In this document: piece by piece, positions 1 through 10,200 of the stretch
How positions within the stretch are numbered: position 1 is the stretch's first letter
Layout: each line of letters opens with the position of its first letter
NCBI GenBank assembly: GCA_902702965.1
Contig: CACRXP010001322.1
Span: 1 to 64,000 of the forward strand
DNA length: 64,000 bases
Direction: 5' to 3'
From: Spirometra erinaceieuropaei
Taxonomy: Eukaryota > Platyhelminthes > Cestoda > Diphyllobothriidea > Diphyllobothriidae
Made by a program: the position numbers and the translations under genes
Notes under the pieces: generated by a model
Told to the model about the DNA's origin: nothing
The model's input: only the letters and a program-made list of their open reading frames with translations
The model's database searches: none

Positions 1-110
1 CACAAATTCGCCCACTGCATGAGCCTATTAGGCTAAATGAACTTCTATATGAACCTGCGGTAGAACACCACCAGCCATACCACACCACCATATCTCTCCC
101 CAGCAGTACA
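1..110 (+). pseudogene. 3' tail of an RTE-like LINE (decayed C2H2 finger)
   Basis: The frame starting at base 4 reads KFAHCMSLLG, stop, MNFYMNLR, stop. It lines up with the end of the zinc-finger tail at 35.1-36.1 kb in this same window (RRIYLLGHMRLQ, stop, NLRW), so the two loci support each other. The expected finger pattern would have a histidine where the first stop now sits, so this copy cannot code. I recall this type of finger as the C-terminal end of a multicopy flatworm RTE-like retrotransposon protein; that is from memory. The element continues off the left edge of the window. Confidence 0.45.
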
Positions 111-239
111 TACAACACACACTCGCATCCGGCATTCCCCAATGAAAACCCGTAGCTGGAACATCTCACCTAGTTGGAAAGTGTTCCTCGGCTTCTTTTC
201 CATGTGGCTCCTCTGCTATGTGCTATCCGAACCAGTCAC

Positions 240-400
240 CGAGCGCTAAGCGCCGTAGCTTGGAAGGTTGGCAGCTCATACTGGAATTCGTAATCAGCCC
301 GGTGTGTTTTTGCGGAGTGGCTGACTAGTGGACTAAAACTCAGGCTGCCATGGCTTCTTCTTAACGTGACCTCAGACACTCACACACGTGAGATCCACGC
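240..400. other. No gene seen; short motif shared with 640-670
   Basis: No coding signal. A short motif around 250-290 (AGCTTGGAAGGTTGGCAG) recurs at about 640-670 in altered form and in the R-D repeat at 45.17 kb, so this is probably repeat debris. Confidence 0.3.
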
Positions 401-639
401 CACCAACTACCCCTTTTGAGAAATACTGGTGCCTGTGTTGGGGGGGAACACGTCCTACATGTGGCACGCGCAGCGTGGTCAGCAGATATGTCACTCACTG
501 CGTCCATTTCCCACACCGGACAAGTAAGCGGCTCTCACAGCGGTTCGGGCCTGAGAATGAGAATAAAGAGCGAGGTCGACGCTCTCAGCACATATTCCTC
601 ACCATAAGCAATTGGACGCACTTGAATCTATCATAATGA

Positions 640-958
640 GCCAAGCGCGGTGTCTTAGAAGGTTGCCAACCGACGGGTGTGTGCGTGTGTGTATGTGTGA
701 TGGAACGCCAAAGTGAGGATCCGTCCGAGCCATCCACCCGCGGCCTCCCTCGTCTCCGGTCTTCTTGACTCTGTCTTTCCACCGGGCCCAGGCGGGGGAG
801 GAGGAGAGAGTGTAGGTAGATGCTACGCAAGTTTACTGGCATTATAAACCCCTGAGCAAGTCACCGTCCCTGCTCCCACCGCTGCTGCTGCTGTGGGGCA
901 CACGGTGGACATCGTCGAAATCCATGGTCGAACTGTCGTGTGTGTGTGTGTGTGTTTG
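640..958 (+). repeat. R-A interspersed repeat, copy 1
   Basis: First of at least eight copies of a family I do not recognise, named R-A here. Module order in fuller copies: a block containing TTCCCTG-CCGGTA and GCGCTCCCGCTG, a GGACCAGGGGTGC block, a CCATCCACCTGCG block, a polypyrimidine CGTCTCCGGTCTTCTTGACT block, GTAGATGCAGCGCAAG, an ACTATAAAC block, and GTGGACATCGTCG near the 3' side. This copy has the last five and runs into a TG microsatellite. No A/B boxes, no conserved reading frame and no terminal inverted repeats were seen. It may be a SINE-like or DNA-derived non-autonomous element. Confidence 0.7.
937..955. repeat. (TG)n microsatellite
   Basis: Short TG run directly after the GGTCGAACTGTC end of R-A copy 1. 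The same position in copy 2 carries a longer TG run. Confidence 0.9.
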
Positions 959-1407
959 CCCTCTAAACGGGCCACGTGTTAGATGCGCTGGACCAACACG
1001 GGGGCCGCATCGGACTCTGGCTGGCGTTATCTGTGCGCAATAACAAATGCCAACATTTTCGGGGTGCGCTAGCAGACCCCGTTGTCGGCAGTAGTCGCAC
1101 GACAGGACCACTGCCACCATCCATTGTTTTGTGGTCAAAATCCTGGTCATTTGTGTGTGGACCAGGGGTGCGGAATGGAGCGCCAAGGCGAGGATCCGTC
1201 CAAGCCATCCACCTGCGGCCTTCCTCGTCTCCGGTCTTCTTGACTCTGTCTTTCCACCGGGCTCGGGCGAGGGAGGAGGAGGGAGTGTAGGTAGATGCAG
1301 CGCAAGTTTACTGGCACTATAAACCCCTGCGTAAGTCACCGTCCCTGCTCCCACAATGCGGTCTGTGGAGCACACGGTGGACATCGTCGAAATCCATGGT
1401 CGAACTG

Positions 1408-1450
<43 letters not shown>
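959..1450 (+). repeat. R-A interspersed repeat, copy 2, with (TG)n
   Basis: A second unit follows copy 1 directly. It opens with AAACGGGCCACGTGTTAGATG, a block that recurs at 34.72 kb, then has the GGACCAGGGGTGC block, the polypyrimidine block, the GTAGATGCAGCGCAAG block and the GTGGACATCGTCG block. It ends in about 21 TG units (1409-1450). Open frames crossing it are low-complexity Thr-His or Val-Cys translations of the TG run, not genes. Confidence 0.75.
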
Positions 1451-1453
<3 letters not shown>

Positions 1454-1544
1454 ACTGAGATTCAGGCAGCAATGGCTCCTCCCCGAAGTGACCTATAGGA
1501 CACTCCCACCTAGCGGGATCCGAGCCGTTCTCCACACATCTTGC

Positions 1545-1597
1545 GTAAAATCCTGGTCAGTGTACGTTGTGCACCAGCGGATGTGGTGGTAGGCCTA
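1545..1597 (+). repeat. R-A copy 3, left half (split by an insertion)
   Basis: AAATCCTGGTCA and the following 40 bases match the middle of copy 2. The match breaks at the dinucleotide TA (1596-1597), where palindromic element 1 begins, and resumes at 2524 on the far side. Confidence 0.7.
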
Positions 1598-2523
1598 CGG
1601 TGCGTGACCGATCTGATGAAATGTTGGTCGAAATACTGAAGTGCGTTTTCGATTAGGAGAGAGTACTTAGGGAGTTGTAAATCTGCTTATCAAACGACAT
1701 AATCCCATAGTATTTCGAACTCGCCAGGATGTCGGCTTTTGAATGCCTTTCTTTTTGACCTCCTATAGAAACCAAACTCGGTGAAAAATTACTGCTTATG
1801 TAGTACGTGCTTTCTACATAGATTTTCGATGTTTTTATAAATTCAAATATTTTTAATAGGACAGACCACAAAAATATTCTTTCTTTTACACGTTTGGTAG
1901 AAAATAACATTATCTTTGCTTTTTATACCTGAAGAAGGCGTATATTTAAGATTTAATAAGTTTCTGATTATCAAATTCTTAATACCGCGCTATGCCCATG
2001 CACCCAACGTCGCACACCTCCGTTTACCAATGCTCCTCGTGAAACGTACAACATAGCCCACATTAATTGCAAAATTTTATGAAATCAACATGATATCTTC
2101 TCCAAGGCATAGAATAATATATGATTTCGCTTATGAGGGAAGCATGCACCTTGTAGACTGGAATCGCTATATGGTAATTGCAACGACAATTGTAAAAAAT
2201 GTAAAGATAATGTTATTTTCTACCAAACCATTAAAAGAAAGAATATTTTTATGATGATTGCATTAAAAAAATGATTCGATTTTTTGGAACATCGAAAATC
2301 AATGTGAAAAGTACGAGCTACATAAGTAGTCATTTTTCACTGAGTGTGGCTTCTATAGGAGGTCGAAAAAAGGCATTCAATAGCTGACATCCCGGCGAGT
2401 CCTAAATACCATGGGATTATGTTGTTTGACAAGCAAAATTACAACCCCTCCTAAGTAATCCTTCTTATTTGAAAATGCATTTCAGTATTTTGACCAACAT
2501 TTCACCAAATCGTTCATACACTG
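1598..2523. mobile_element. Palindromic (foldback) element 1, Tc1/mariner-like ends
   Basis: A 926 bp element whose left 330 or so bases return inverted at the right end around a spacer near 1930-2195. Matching arm landmarks include GAAATGTTGGTCGAAATACT on the left with AGTATTTTGACCAACATTTC on the right, and GAAAATAACATTATCTTT with AAAGATAATGTTATTTTC. TA flanks both ends (1596-1597 and 2524-2525). Removing the element and one TA rejoins two halves of an R-A repeat, which fixes both ends. There is no transposase frame. TA duplication and CAGT-type ends are known for Tc1/mariner; membership here is inference. Confidence 0.85.
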
Positions 2524-2760
2524 TAGGTAGGTAGGTTTCCACAGTACCAGCCACCTGCGTCCTCTCCGGCCTTCCTCCTTTGTGATTGTGTCATGACAGT
2601 GTGTCTAAGTTGGTAGTTTGCGGTAGTGTGGTAGATTTAGCGCGTCTACTACCACTGTTACAGGATTTACGCGCAAATCACAGTCCTTGACCTCATCCTG
2701 GCGTGGAGCACATGCTGGACATCGTCAGCAATGACGGTCGAACGGTCAGTTCCAAAGCTC
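2524..2760 (+). repeat. R-A copy 3, right half
   Basis: Resumes R-A at the CAGCCACCTGCG block, then a diverged GTAGATTTAGCGCGTCTAC block and GGACATCGTCAGCAATGACG. It completes the copy begun at 1545-1597. Confidence 0.7.
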
Positions 2761-2837
2761 TTAAAACTGAGATTCGATGTAATTTTCCTGTCGGCTGCGG
2801 TCGGAAACTTGTTTACTTGCTAACGCTGAATAATCAA

Positions 2838-3075
2838 AAAAACGGGGGTTCGAACCTCAGGTGCACTGGAACCCGGGATTGGGTAAGGTTCACTGAGGAT
2901 GACCAGAAATTCAGAAATGACCATCCCAGTCTCCCTCGTCTTTGTTAGTAACCTCTTTCAGTCTACATTCTTAGTCACTGTGCGACTGTCAGCAACTCTC
3001 CAGATCGAGCCCCAGAGTACAACGGGACGAGTATGTCCGTAACCAGATTTGTGAACTCACGTCCTTTTTACAACA
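2838..3075 (+). repeat. tRNA-derived retroposon, old copy (family S)
   Basis: Begins at a B-box-like GGGTTCGAACCTCAGG and continues with recognisable body (CAGAAATGACCATCCCAGTC, CTCGTCTTTGTTAGTA) and tail (CACTGTGCGACTGTCAG, ACAACGGGACGAG). The A-box half of the tRNA-like head is absent. The copy is well diverged from those at 9.9 and 49 kb. Confidence 0.65.
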
Positions 3076-3144
3076 GTTCGGCCATCGTTAATGACTATGC
3101 CACTCGTGGGCTTCACCGCACGGTGGGTGTAGGGATGGTCGCTT

Positions 3145-3225
3145 GCTCATGAATTAGTTTATAGTGGTAGCAGACCTGCGTTGCATCTAACGCGCTCTCC
3201 TCCCTCTCCCACATAAATCCAGTGC
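3145..3225 (-). repeat. R-A fragment
   Basis: Read on the minus strand it contains AGATGCAACGCAGGTCTG and ACTATAAACTAATTCATG, matching the 3' part of R-A. Confidence 0.55.
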
Positions 3226-3444
3226 CAAGACAGGGACAGGGGGACTGGATGCGGCATCAGACGCACTGGACGACATGGTTAAACAGTCCATGTGCGTGCT
3301 ACTCGCAAGGAAGAAAAGTAACTGTTGCCAGCCATCTTTACATAGAGTATGCTTGCATGACCTATGATTTCAACCCTAATTCTTCTCGTTTATTGAACGT
3401 CCCGAAGTGCAGTGTTCTGTGTTTTTCCACGCGTCTGTGATCAG

Positions 3445-3755
3445 AAATGGTTACGATATTGGGAGGGGGCGTTTGCGGATTGTTTTTACAGGACATGCTC
3501 GTTTCATTGTGCCCTGAATTTAAATTCAGAGCCCTCGCTGACGGTCGCACAAAGAGCAGTTATGTAGGTAGGAAAGAATATCGACAGACAGCAGGCTAGC
3601 ATGACTACTTCTGACGCGCTGGTCGTCCTTAGTTAGCCATGTCAAAATTCAGTTCTATATGATTTTGGATTCGAACTCGGATTCTTTCGTCATTGGGCAT
3701 GAAATAATCCAACGCTGTACCACTGACTCAAGGATCTGCTCTCCCGTCATTTTCT
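3445..3755 (-). repeat. tRNA-derived retroposon, complete but diverged (family S)
   Basis: On the minus strand there is a tRNA-like head near 3740-3665, with GAGTCAGTGGTACAGCG as a weak A box and GAGTTCGAATCC as a good B box. The family body follows (GCGCGTCAGAAGTAGTCATG) and then the family tail (CTTTGTGCGACCGTCAGCGA, GGCACAATGAAACGAGCATG). The head differs from those at 9.9 and 48 kb while body and tail are the same. Confidence 0.65.
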
Positions 3756-4398
3756 ATAAGGAGGTTACACTACTATTGGAAGGGGGTGTGCTGGATGGGG
3801 AATGCCAATTTATTCACGTTCGTTCGCTCAAAACATTACGTCCATAGATGTTCTGGTCGGACGCTCCAGCCTCCCTAGTATCAACGCCTTTATAAAACCC
3901 ATAATTAAAAGCGAGCTTAATATACTCAGTAGTTGGCCGGAACACGGGGTTGATCTTGCAAGCAATTTTGACAATAACTTGCATGTAATGCGAAAAAAGT
4001 AAGAGTGATACTAAGAAGGTATTGATAAGGAATATTATCAGTAAATGCTTCACTGAATCATAGTTTAAATTATTATTCCTAAATCAGAAGGAAATTTCAT
4101 TCAAACCTGACGCGCTTCTAACACGCTATTTAGAAGTGTGTTTGATGAATGCGGAGTACACCGAGTTGCACCAGCATTCCTGTATGCTTTTTTTTATTCT
4201 TGATAATAAATACCGTGATAGATATAATTCAGTTCCCCAAAAGAACTAGTAGAATATGCTGAGTTTCGAATAAAACGTGAAGACAAGTTTTGCAAACGTG
4301 TGGAACCCTGCAAGTCGGTCACTCACAGGCAACGAAACGAAAACATTGTTTATATGACTTATGCATTCTAGAAAGTTCATACTGGCTTCCCCTACATA

Positions 4399-5339
4399 CA
4401 GTAATTGATCTCATGAAATATTAGCCGAAGTTCTGAAATGCGCTTTCGATTAGGGTGGAGTGCCTAGGCGGGGTTGTAATAACAACTATCATGCGGCATA
4501 GTATTTTAATTTTTTCGGCCTTTGTACATGTTTCTTTGCGAAATACGATAAAAAAATGCACTGGGTAATAAATGACTACTTATGTAGTATGCGTTTCTCA
4601 CACTGATTTCAGCCGGCATTTTAAATTAAAATTACATATATGCAAGAAATATGCTTCCTTTTTTCATTTGTAGAAAGTTACGTCGTCTTTGCGCTTTTTG
4701 CTCGAAGTGTGTATTTAGGTTTTGAAAAGGTTTCCCAATTCCCGATTAATTCTGAGGCAGATCATCTGTTGCGATTTCAGTCAAGAGGGAATATGGTTTC
4801 GGGTAAGGAAAATCATATACTCGTCTATGTGTTTGAGAAGATACCATATGGAGGATTCATAAAAATTTGTAAATTATGCGAACCATGTTGTATATTTCAT
4901 GAGGAACATCACTAAAGGGGCGGTTACGATGCTGTATAATTGGACATTTCAGGGTCTTGCAAAACCGCGTAATGAGAAACTTTGTTAAGACCGAAAGGTA
5001 CTTTTTCTTTGAGCATAACACGTAGAGACGACGTGATTTGAGATAAAGTAAGCAAGAAGACATATTTTTGCATGTGTTCTTTGAAACGTATTTGAATTTA
5101 AAAGAGCCTTGAAAATCAATGTAAAAAAGACATAATAATTAGGTAGTTATATTTTACCGAGTGCGGTTTCTACAGGAGGTCAAAAAGGGGAGCATTTAAA
5201 AGTCAGGATCTTGGCCACCCCGAAACATAGGATTATGTCGCTTGGCGGTCAATATTGCAGACGCACCTAAGTAATCCTTCCTAACTAAAAGCAAATTTTA
5301 GAATTTCGGCCAACATTTCATGAGACCGGTCGCCCACTG
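4399..5339. mobile_element. Palindromic (foldback) element 2
   Basis: A 941 bp relative of element 1, with TA on both sides (4397-4398 and 5340-5341). The left end CAGTAATTGATCTCATGAAAT corresponds to the inverse of the right end, CAGTGGGCGACCGGTCTCAT. Further arm pairs include GGTTGTAATAACAACTATCA and TCGATTAGGGTGGAGTGCCT with their right-arm counterparts. Frames inside (for example 4640-4915) read the arm sequence and are not conserved as protein in the other copies. No transposase. Confidence 0.8.
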
Positions 5340-6487
5340 TAGTTCAGCCGGCAGAGTAGCGCTTGGGACGAAGTAGTTGGTTACATTCAGCTTACAGTCA
5401 CAGGATTCTGTGTTATCTGGATTATTTAGTCTCCAAAATGGTTTTTAAGTATGAAATGTGCGGACAGAATCACATAGGCTCGTTGGGTTTCCCTTAAACC
5501 TTGATAGAAGAACCTGTCATCGAAACAAAACCGGCCTCTGTAATTCTCATTCATGATAAAGCGGTTCACCCGCCTACGTACATGACGCAAATAACTATCG
5601 AAAAATTATATATGCCTTATACAATCGAGTGTGGTACACTTTACTGTAGCAGTAAAATGTTGGTCCAGCAATTTAAAGATTCCACTTTTGTTTTTTTGCT
5701 ATTTGGTTGACCCTAATGTGTACTTTGAAATTTGGTCTTTAATGTTTGTCCTGATTTTTTACTGGCATGCTTGGAGATCGCATGGATTCGTCCGATAATT
5801 TACTTGTGTACTACAATTTAAAACATGGAGCTAAACTTTACGATGTCAACAGGTTCGGTAATTCTCCGGATCACTGTTTTCGTTTATCGTCTGTTATTTC
5901 TCTAGGGCCTGAGTAAGTAATCAGGCTTAGTGTGATCTAAATTGAGATAAAGTATAATTTCCCCCGCCGGAAAGGAAGTAGTGACGGAAGTTTGGTCACA
6001 CACTACGTTTCTAGAGCCCGTAATTCAACAAGTACACGTCCCTTTCATGCACTCTAGTCATGCTCGATTTCCTAATAAGCTTGAGGTTAGCGTACACCTT
6101 ATTTCAGTCTTGATGTCAAGCTTAAATTTAAAGAGTGGGGAACCTTGGAAGCATTTTCAGCGCTTCCTATCCATTATGTGCTTAAATTCCAATGAAAACC
6201 AGATCTCAGAAAATAGTATAAGGATCATCATGTACGTACGCACTCCGAAATCTGGAAATGACGCCCTTTGAGTATGGCCGAAAACTGGTGTGATCACAAT
6301 GAGTTGCGATCTGCGTCAGTCGGAGGTGAAATCCAACCCCCCCCCCACCTCAATATTGCGATTGAAAGTGCACCAAATCGTATGGTCTCATTGCGTCCTT
6401 AAGGGATTTCAGGCCCTACCTGAAATCCAAAGTCAGTCGTATCTCTGCATCATTTTCCGTACTCAGACAAGGCTGTTTTTTCGTTGA
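5340..6487. other. No gene recognised
   Basis: Short open frames only, none with a recognisable domain. A C run at about 6342-6350 sits shortly upstream of the LINE. The 5' limit of the LINE may lie anywhere near 6.4-6.5 kb. Confidence 0.5.
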
Positions 6488-8317
6488 CTACCAGTCAGCT
6501 GTCATGACAGCAGAAATCATCAGTCATCCCCTAAATATACAGACAGGTCTCGACTTTTAAGGAAATATTTCGGAATCCTCAAACATTTGAGACGTCGCAA
6601 AGAAACCTTTTACAAACTAGGTCAGCGTGACAAGGTGAAGTATATCAATGTTTCAATAAAGAACGAAATTGCCAGACTTAACGGTTTATTCGTTAGTCAA
6701 CTTTTTTCTACTTCATCCACCCCCTCCTCTCCTTTTCGTTCTGCTGAACTGTGGAGGAATCTCAAGCGTCTCACTGGTCAACGTAATATACTTGAACCCA
6801 TTGACGTAGATTTAAACTCTTTAAATCGGAATTTTATCTGTACTTCTAACGACTCCACTTCTCGCCCAAACGAAATTTACATACCACCGTGTGACTTCAC
6901 TCCTGTGACTGTGACAACAGTGGAACACCATCTCAAAAAGATTCGCGAGTCAACGGCGGCTGGGCCGGACGGTGTCTCTCCTTTTCTCCTTAAGTCTTGC
7001 TGTTCGCAGATAGCTCCCGTCTTGACCCACCATAGAGTCCAAGATTCCTGACGCCTGGCGTACAGTAAGAATTACTCCAATCCCTAAAAACCTTTAACTT
7101 TTGCTCCTAAATCTTTCCGTCCTATTGCCTGCTCTTCTGTACTCCTGAAACTTACTGAACGAGTTGCATTAGATTCCCTTAAGTCCTCCTCTGTCAATTT
7201 TTCTGATCCTCTACAATTTGCATACAAGGCAAAGCGTAGCACCTTGGATGCTGTTGCTTTAGTTGTTCATTCAGCTTTGAGAGACTTAGACAAGGGATGC
7301 CGTGCATATGCATGTGCTTTTCTCGACTACTCATCCGCCTTCAACACTATTCCGCGCCAACTCCTCCTGACCAAAGCAGCTGCGTGCGACACTCCGAGCT
7401 GGGTTGTCTCTTGGCTTAGAGATTATTTTTCCTCCCGCACTCAGTTTGTCCAGTCGGGAAGGAGAAAATCTTCTATTCTTCCAAACAATTGTGGAGTTCT
7501 ACAAGGTTCTATCTTATCCCCTGATCTTTTCTCCCTACATACTGATGATTTGAGATCGCCAAACGACTGCCTGTATGTTAAATATGCCGATGACATGGTC
7601 GTAGGCCACCCACTCAAAAACCTGACTCACCTACAGTCTTTAAAGGATGGCTTAGACCACGTCTCCGCATGGTCTTCGAATAATGGACTCCTACTCAACA
7701 ATCAGAAATCAGTACAGTGTGTGTTTCGATTGCGACCCTCTCCCATTCCTGAACATTTGGATATTCTTCCCAATGAGGTATCTTCTTTCCGGTACCTAGG
7801 TGTTACTTTATCCTCAAATCTCTCTTTCTCTCTTCATATAGAAACCCTTTTAACAAAAATTCAAAAACTTGTTTATTATATTCGTCGTCTACGTTCATAC
7901 CACACACCCCAGTCCTTAATCTGGCGATTCATAGATGGCTGTATTCTTCCACTCATTCGTTATTGTTCTCCAGTTATTTTTCCAGCTTTACTTAAAAAAG
8001 ATCTAATTATTTTTAAGCGTGTCATTCGAATGCTCGCCTCTGCTGCTGGTGTTTCCTATCATCTTTTAGTTGATATCATCGTGCAGCGACATTTCAACTC
8101 GGTGGAGCAATTCGCTGACCGAATTCTGAATGACACCGTCCATCCCCTTCATAATGAGTTAATGGCTGCGAAATCCTTACGCCCCACGCGTCGATGCTTC
8201 CGCCACATCCCTTGCCGCACTTCGGCCTATCGGAATTCCATACTGCCATTTCTAGCCCGGTATCTCACCTGCAAAGATGTTGAAAAACAAAAACTAAAAC
8301 TCGATCTTGCACCTTAA
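6488..8317 (+). pseudogene. LINE reverse transcriptase (broken 5', RT core open)
   Basis: Non-LTR RT that would copy element RNA at a nicked genomic target. The 5' part (to 7051) carries a basic segment and the pre-finger AAGPDGVSP motif, then is cut off by a stop after a small deletion. A second segment (PDAWRTVRITPIPK) is followed by a one-base shift, after which the frame is open from 7088 to 8317. In that frame: FRPIACSS, LQFAYKAKRST, motif A FLDYSSAFNTIP, motif B LQGSILSPDLFS, and catalytic YADD at about 7585, so both catalytic aspartate positions are kept. The C-terminal region with RRLRSYHTPQSLIWRF and HPLHNEL resembles Rex1/CR1 proteins. Family from recalled motifs; no search was run. 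Confidence 0.85.
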
Positions 8318-8464
8318 AGTCCTTTTTTCTTCATATATAATCATGTCCACCTGTCTGTCCAAAAACCTGTTAATCTCTATGGTAATCACTGTGTACTGGA
8401 GAACCGTTTTTGCTGAAAGTTTTGAAAGTTATTTTCAAAATAAAGCAGTCCTCTCTCTCTCTCA
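6488..8464 (+). mobile_element. CR1/Rex1-like LINE, copy 1 (5'-incomplete)
   Basis: This non-LTR retrotransposon fragment carries part of the linker before the reverse transcriptase (RT), the RT itself, the C-terminal domain and the 3' end. The 3' end has AATAAAG followed by a CT-repeat tail (CCTCTCTCTCTCTC), as CR1-group elements often end in a short repeat rather than poly(A). No endonuclease domain is visible upstream. The 3' two thirds is nearly identical to 36.09-37.35 kb. The first 580 bases are in a frame interrupted by an internal deletion and a one-base shift. Confidence 0.85.
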
Positions 8465-8539
8465 ATCCTTCAGGATTATAATATGGAAGTAGGTTTAACA
8501 ACGTTGTATTTTGAGTAAAGTTAGGGGTTAAGAAAGAAG

Positions 8540-8728
8540 AAAACTCCAAGAAATTTTAATACAAATGAATACAAAACAATGGAAGAGAAAGTTTACCACC
8601 TGGGGGATGGGAAAATTACTGACGTATTAGGAGGACATGTGGCGCGCGAAACAGGTAGAAGAGAAAAAGATTATGGAACTAGGGGGGTTAACAGGGGCTT
8701 CACTGCAGAAGGCCTTCATGAACAAGGT
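8540..8728 (-). other. Putative 3' UTR of the Cys-rich protein exon
   Basis: Sequence between the TAA at 8729-8731 and an ATTAAA at 8555-8560 (minus strand). It converges tail-to-tail with the LINE, which ends at 8464. Confidence 0.35.
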
Positions 8729-8903
8729 TTATTTGAGCGGTTTCCTCTCCTCTTTTTCCTTATCGTCGCAGCAGCCGCAGCAACAGAAGATGCCCTTCAA
8801 GCAGCTGGCTATGCCCGAGCAACAGGGACAGCAGTAGCAGCAGCAGCAAAGAGCAATGAACAAGACAACGATGCACACAATGACCGTTATCAGCGGCCAC
8901 CAT
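8729..8903 (-). CDS. Probable terminal exon of a Cys-rich single-pass membrane protein
   Basis: The best candidate for a host coding exon. On the minus strand a good 3' splice site (pyrimidine-rich, ending ATTTGCAG at 8904-8911) precedes a 57-codon frame ending in TAA. The exon starts with one base that completes a split codon, so at least one upstream exon is required (higher coordinates). The peptide opens WWPLITVIVCIVVLFIAL, a transmembrane segment, then CCCCYCCPCCSG and FCCCGCC clusters, then a charged tail DDKEKEERKPLK. Juxtamembrane cysteine clusters suggest palmitoylation; that is inference. A possible polyadenylation signal ATTAAA lies at 8560-8555, giving a 3' UTR near 180 bases. I do not recognise the family. 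Extending the frame upstream past the AG gives unremarkable residues, which fits intron. Confidence 0.55.
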
Positions 8904-9128
8904 CTGCAAATGTAATGATGGAATTCAAAGTTTATTAAGGATGTGCACAGTGTTCTTCCTACGTCCGGAAGACCCCGTAAAAAGGAAATCGCGCCAAATG
9001 GTTTTTTGAGTTTCACCGGGCTTAAACTTATAGGTATATTTAGAGAAAACGCAGAGAAAATTGAAATGCCAGGGGTACAGTTTTATTCAGCCCTCTTTAA
9101 ATTTTCACAGGAATCGCTCGTCTCAGAC

Positions 9129-9141
9129 ATATATATATATA
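9129..9141. repeat. (AT)n tract at the edge of R-B
   Basis: Short AT run just before the GGTTGCCTGTTCGTGAC block of the R-B repeat. Similar AT runs at 9233-9248 and 9786-9812 sit at equivalent block borders. Confidence 0.8.
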
Positions 9142-9812
9142 GGTGGTTGCCTGTTCGTGACCCCTATCGCCCATACGAAGCTTGTTTGCTTCGGGAAGCC
9201 AATGGATCGGTGTGCGCCCATTCCTGAGTGACTATATATATATATATAGCAGCGAGGAGGGACGACAGAGAATGCGGGTAGATTGATACAGCACTGTTTC
9301 GGGCTTATTCTGCCTTCATTCAGCCAATCATAACCCTGACCACTAGCAGCTGGGACCAGAAACACAAACATGCGCACAGACGCACCTGGCGCAGTCGGTC
9401 CACCACTGAGGCCTACCAGATGGGTCATAAGCACTTCATCGAACCGAAGTTCATCAGTGCCTCGCCACCTGTCATTCTCTGTCGCTGCAGATCGGGTATT
9501 TATCAATCAGGAATGGGCGCATGTTTGTGCGCATGTCTGTGCGCATGTTTGTGTTTCTGGTCCCAGCTGCTGGTGGTCAGGGTTATGATTGGCTGAATGA
9601 AGGCAGAATAAGCCCGAAACAGTGCTGTATCAATCTACCCGCATTCTCTGTCGTCCCTCCTCGCTGCTATTATGACTTGGCCGACTTCGGCCTGGTAATT
9701 GGTTGCCTGTTCGTGACCTTTGCCACACATACGGAGCTTGTTTGCTTTGTGAAGCCAATAGATCGGTGTGCGCCCATTCCTGATTGATATATATATATAT
9801 ATATATATATAT
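9142..9812. repeat. R-B: nested inverted and direct repeat with AT tracts
   Basis: Two structures overlap. (1) A direct repeat: 9142-9230 and 9700-9790 share GGTTGCCTGTTCGTGACC and GGTGTGCGCCCATTCCTGA, each next to an AT run. (2) An inverted repeat: 9249-9376 (AGCAGCGAGGAGGGACGACA ... ATGCGCACAGAC) returns inverted at about 9534-9671. The spacer holds CACCTGTCATTCTCTGTCGC and TCAATCAGGAATGGGCGCA, the latter again the inverse of the outer block. The family is unknown to me. Open frames on both strands follow the inverted arms and have no domain. Confidence 0.75.
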
Positions 9813-10200
9813 AATGACTGCCGACAAAGACAAAGGAGAATATATTGTCCATTTCTGATGCGCTAGCCGTCATCAGCCAGTCATACCCAACGCCGAAGTG
9901 TGTAACACCCGGGGCTCGAACTCGCCAACTGTTTGTTAAAAATCCACGCCTCTAACCACTGGGCAACGAGCCCGTTACCCTGTCGGTTTCTGATCGGGAG
10001 TGGTAAGGAGCACTCACCGATTGTTCTTACGGAACTCACTCGTTCCGTTGTGCCTTATGGGCTCTTTCTCGAGCCCAATCAGCAGCCGCACAGCGGCGCA
10101 TGATATATAGGCAGAATGGTATTACCGACAAAGACAATGGAGACTGGAATGGCCATTTCTGGCTTATTAGCCGTCGTCAGCCAGCTTCCTGGTATGTACT
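9813..10200 (-). repeat. tRNA-derived retroposon dimer (family S)
   Basis: On the minus strand, from 10200 downward: partial body (GCTAATAAGCCAGAAATGGC, GTCTTTGTCGGTA), a full tail with hairpin GGGCTCGAGAAAGAGCCC and GGCACAACGGAACGAGTGAG, a leader (CCCGATCAGAAACCGACAGG), a tRNA-like head (CCCAGTGGTTAGAGGCG as A box; GAGTTCGAGCC as B box), then a second body ending CTTTGTCTTTGTCGG against the AT run at 9812. So two units lie head to tail, each about 330 bases when complete. Such heads are normally RNA polymerase III promoters. Confidence 0.8.

Noticed and set aside
842..1384. 180-codon minus frame
   Set aside because: It runs through two R-A units and a TG run (Thr-His repeats); other R-A copies do not keep the frame.
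4640..4915. 91-codon frame resembling a membrane protein
   Set aside because: It reads an arm of palindromic element 2 and is not kept in the other copies.
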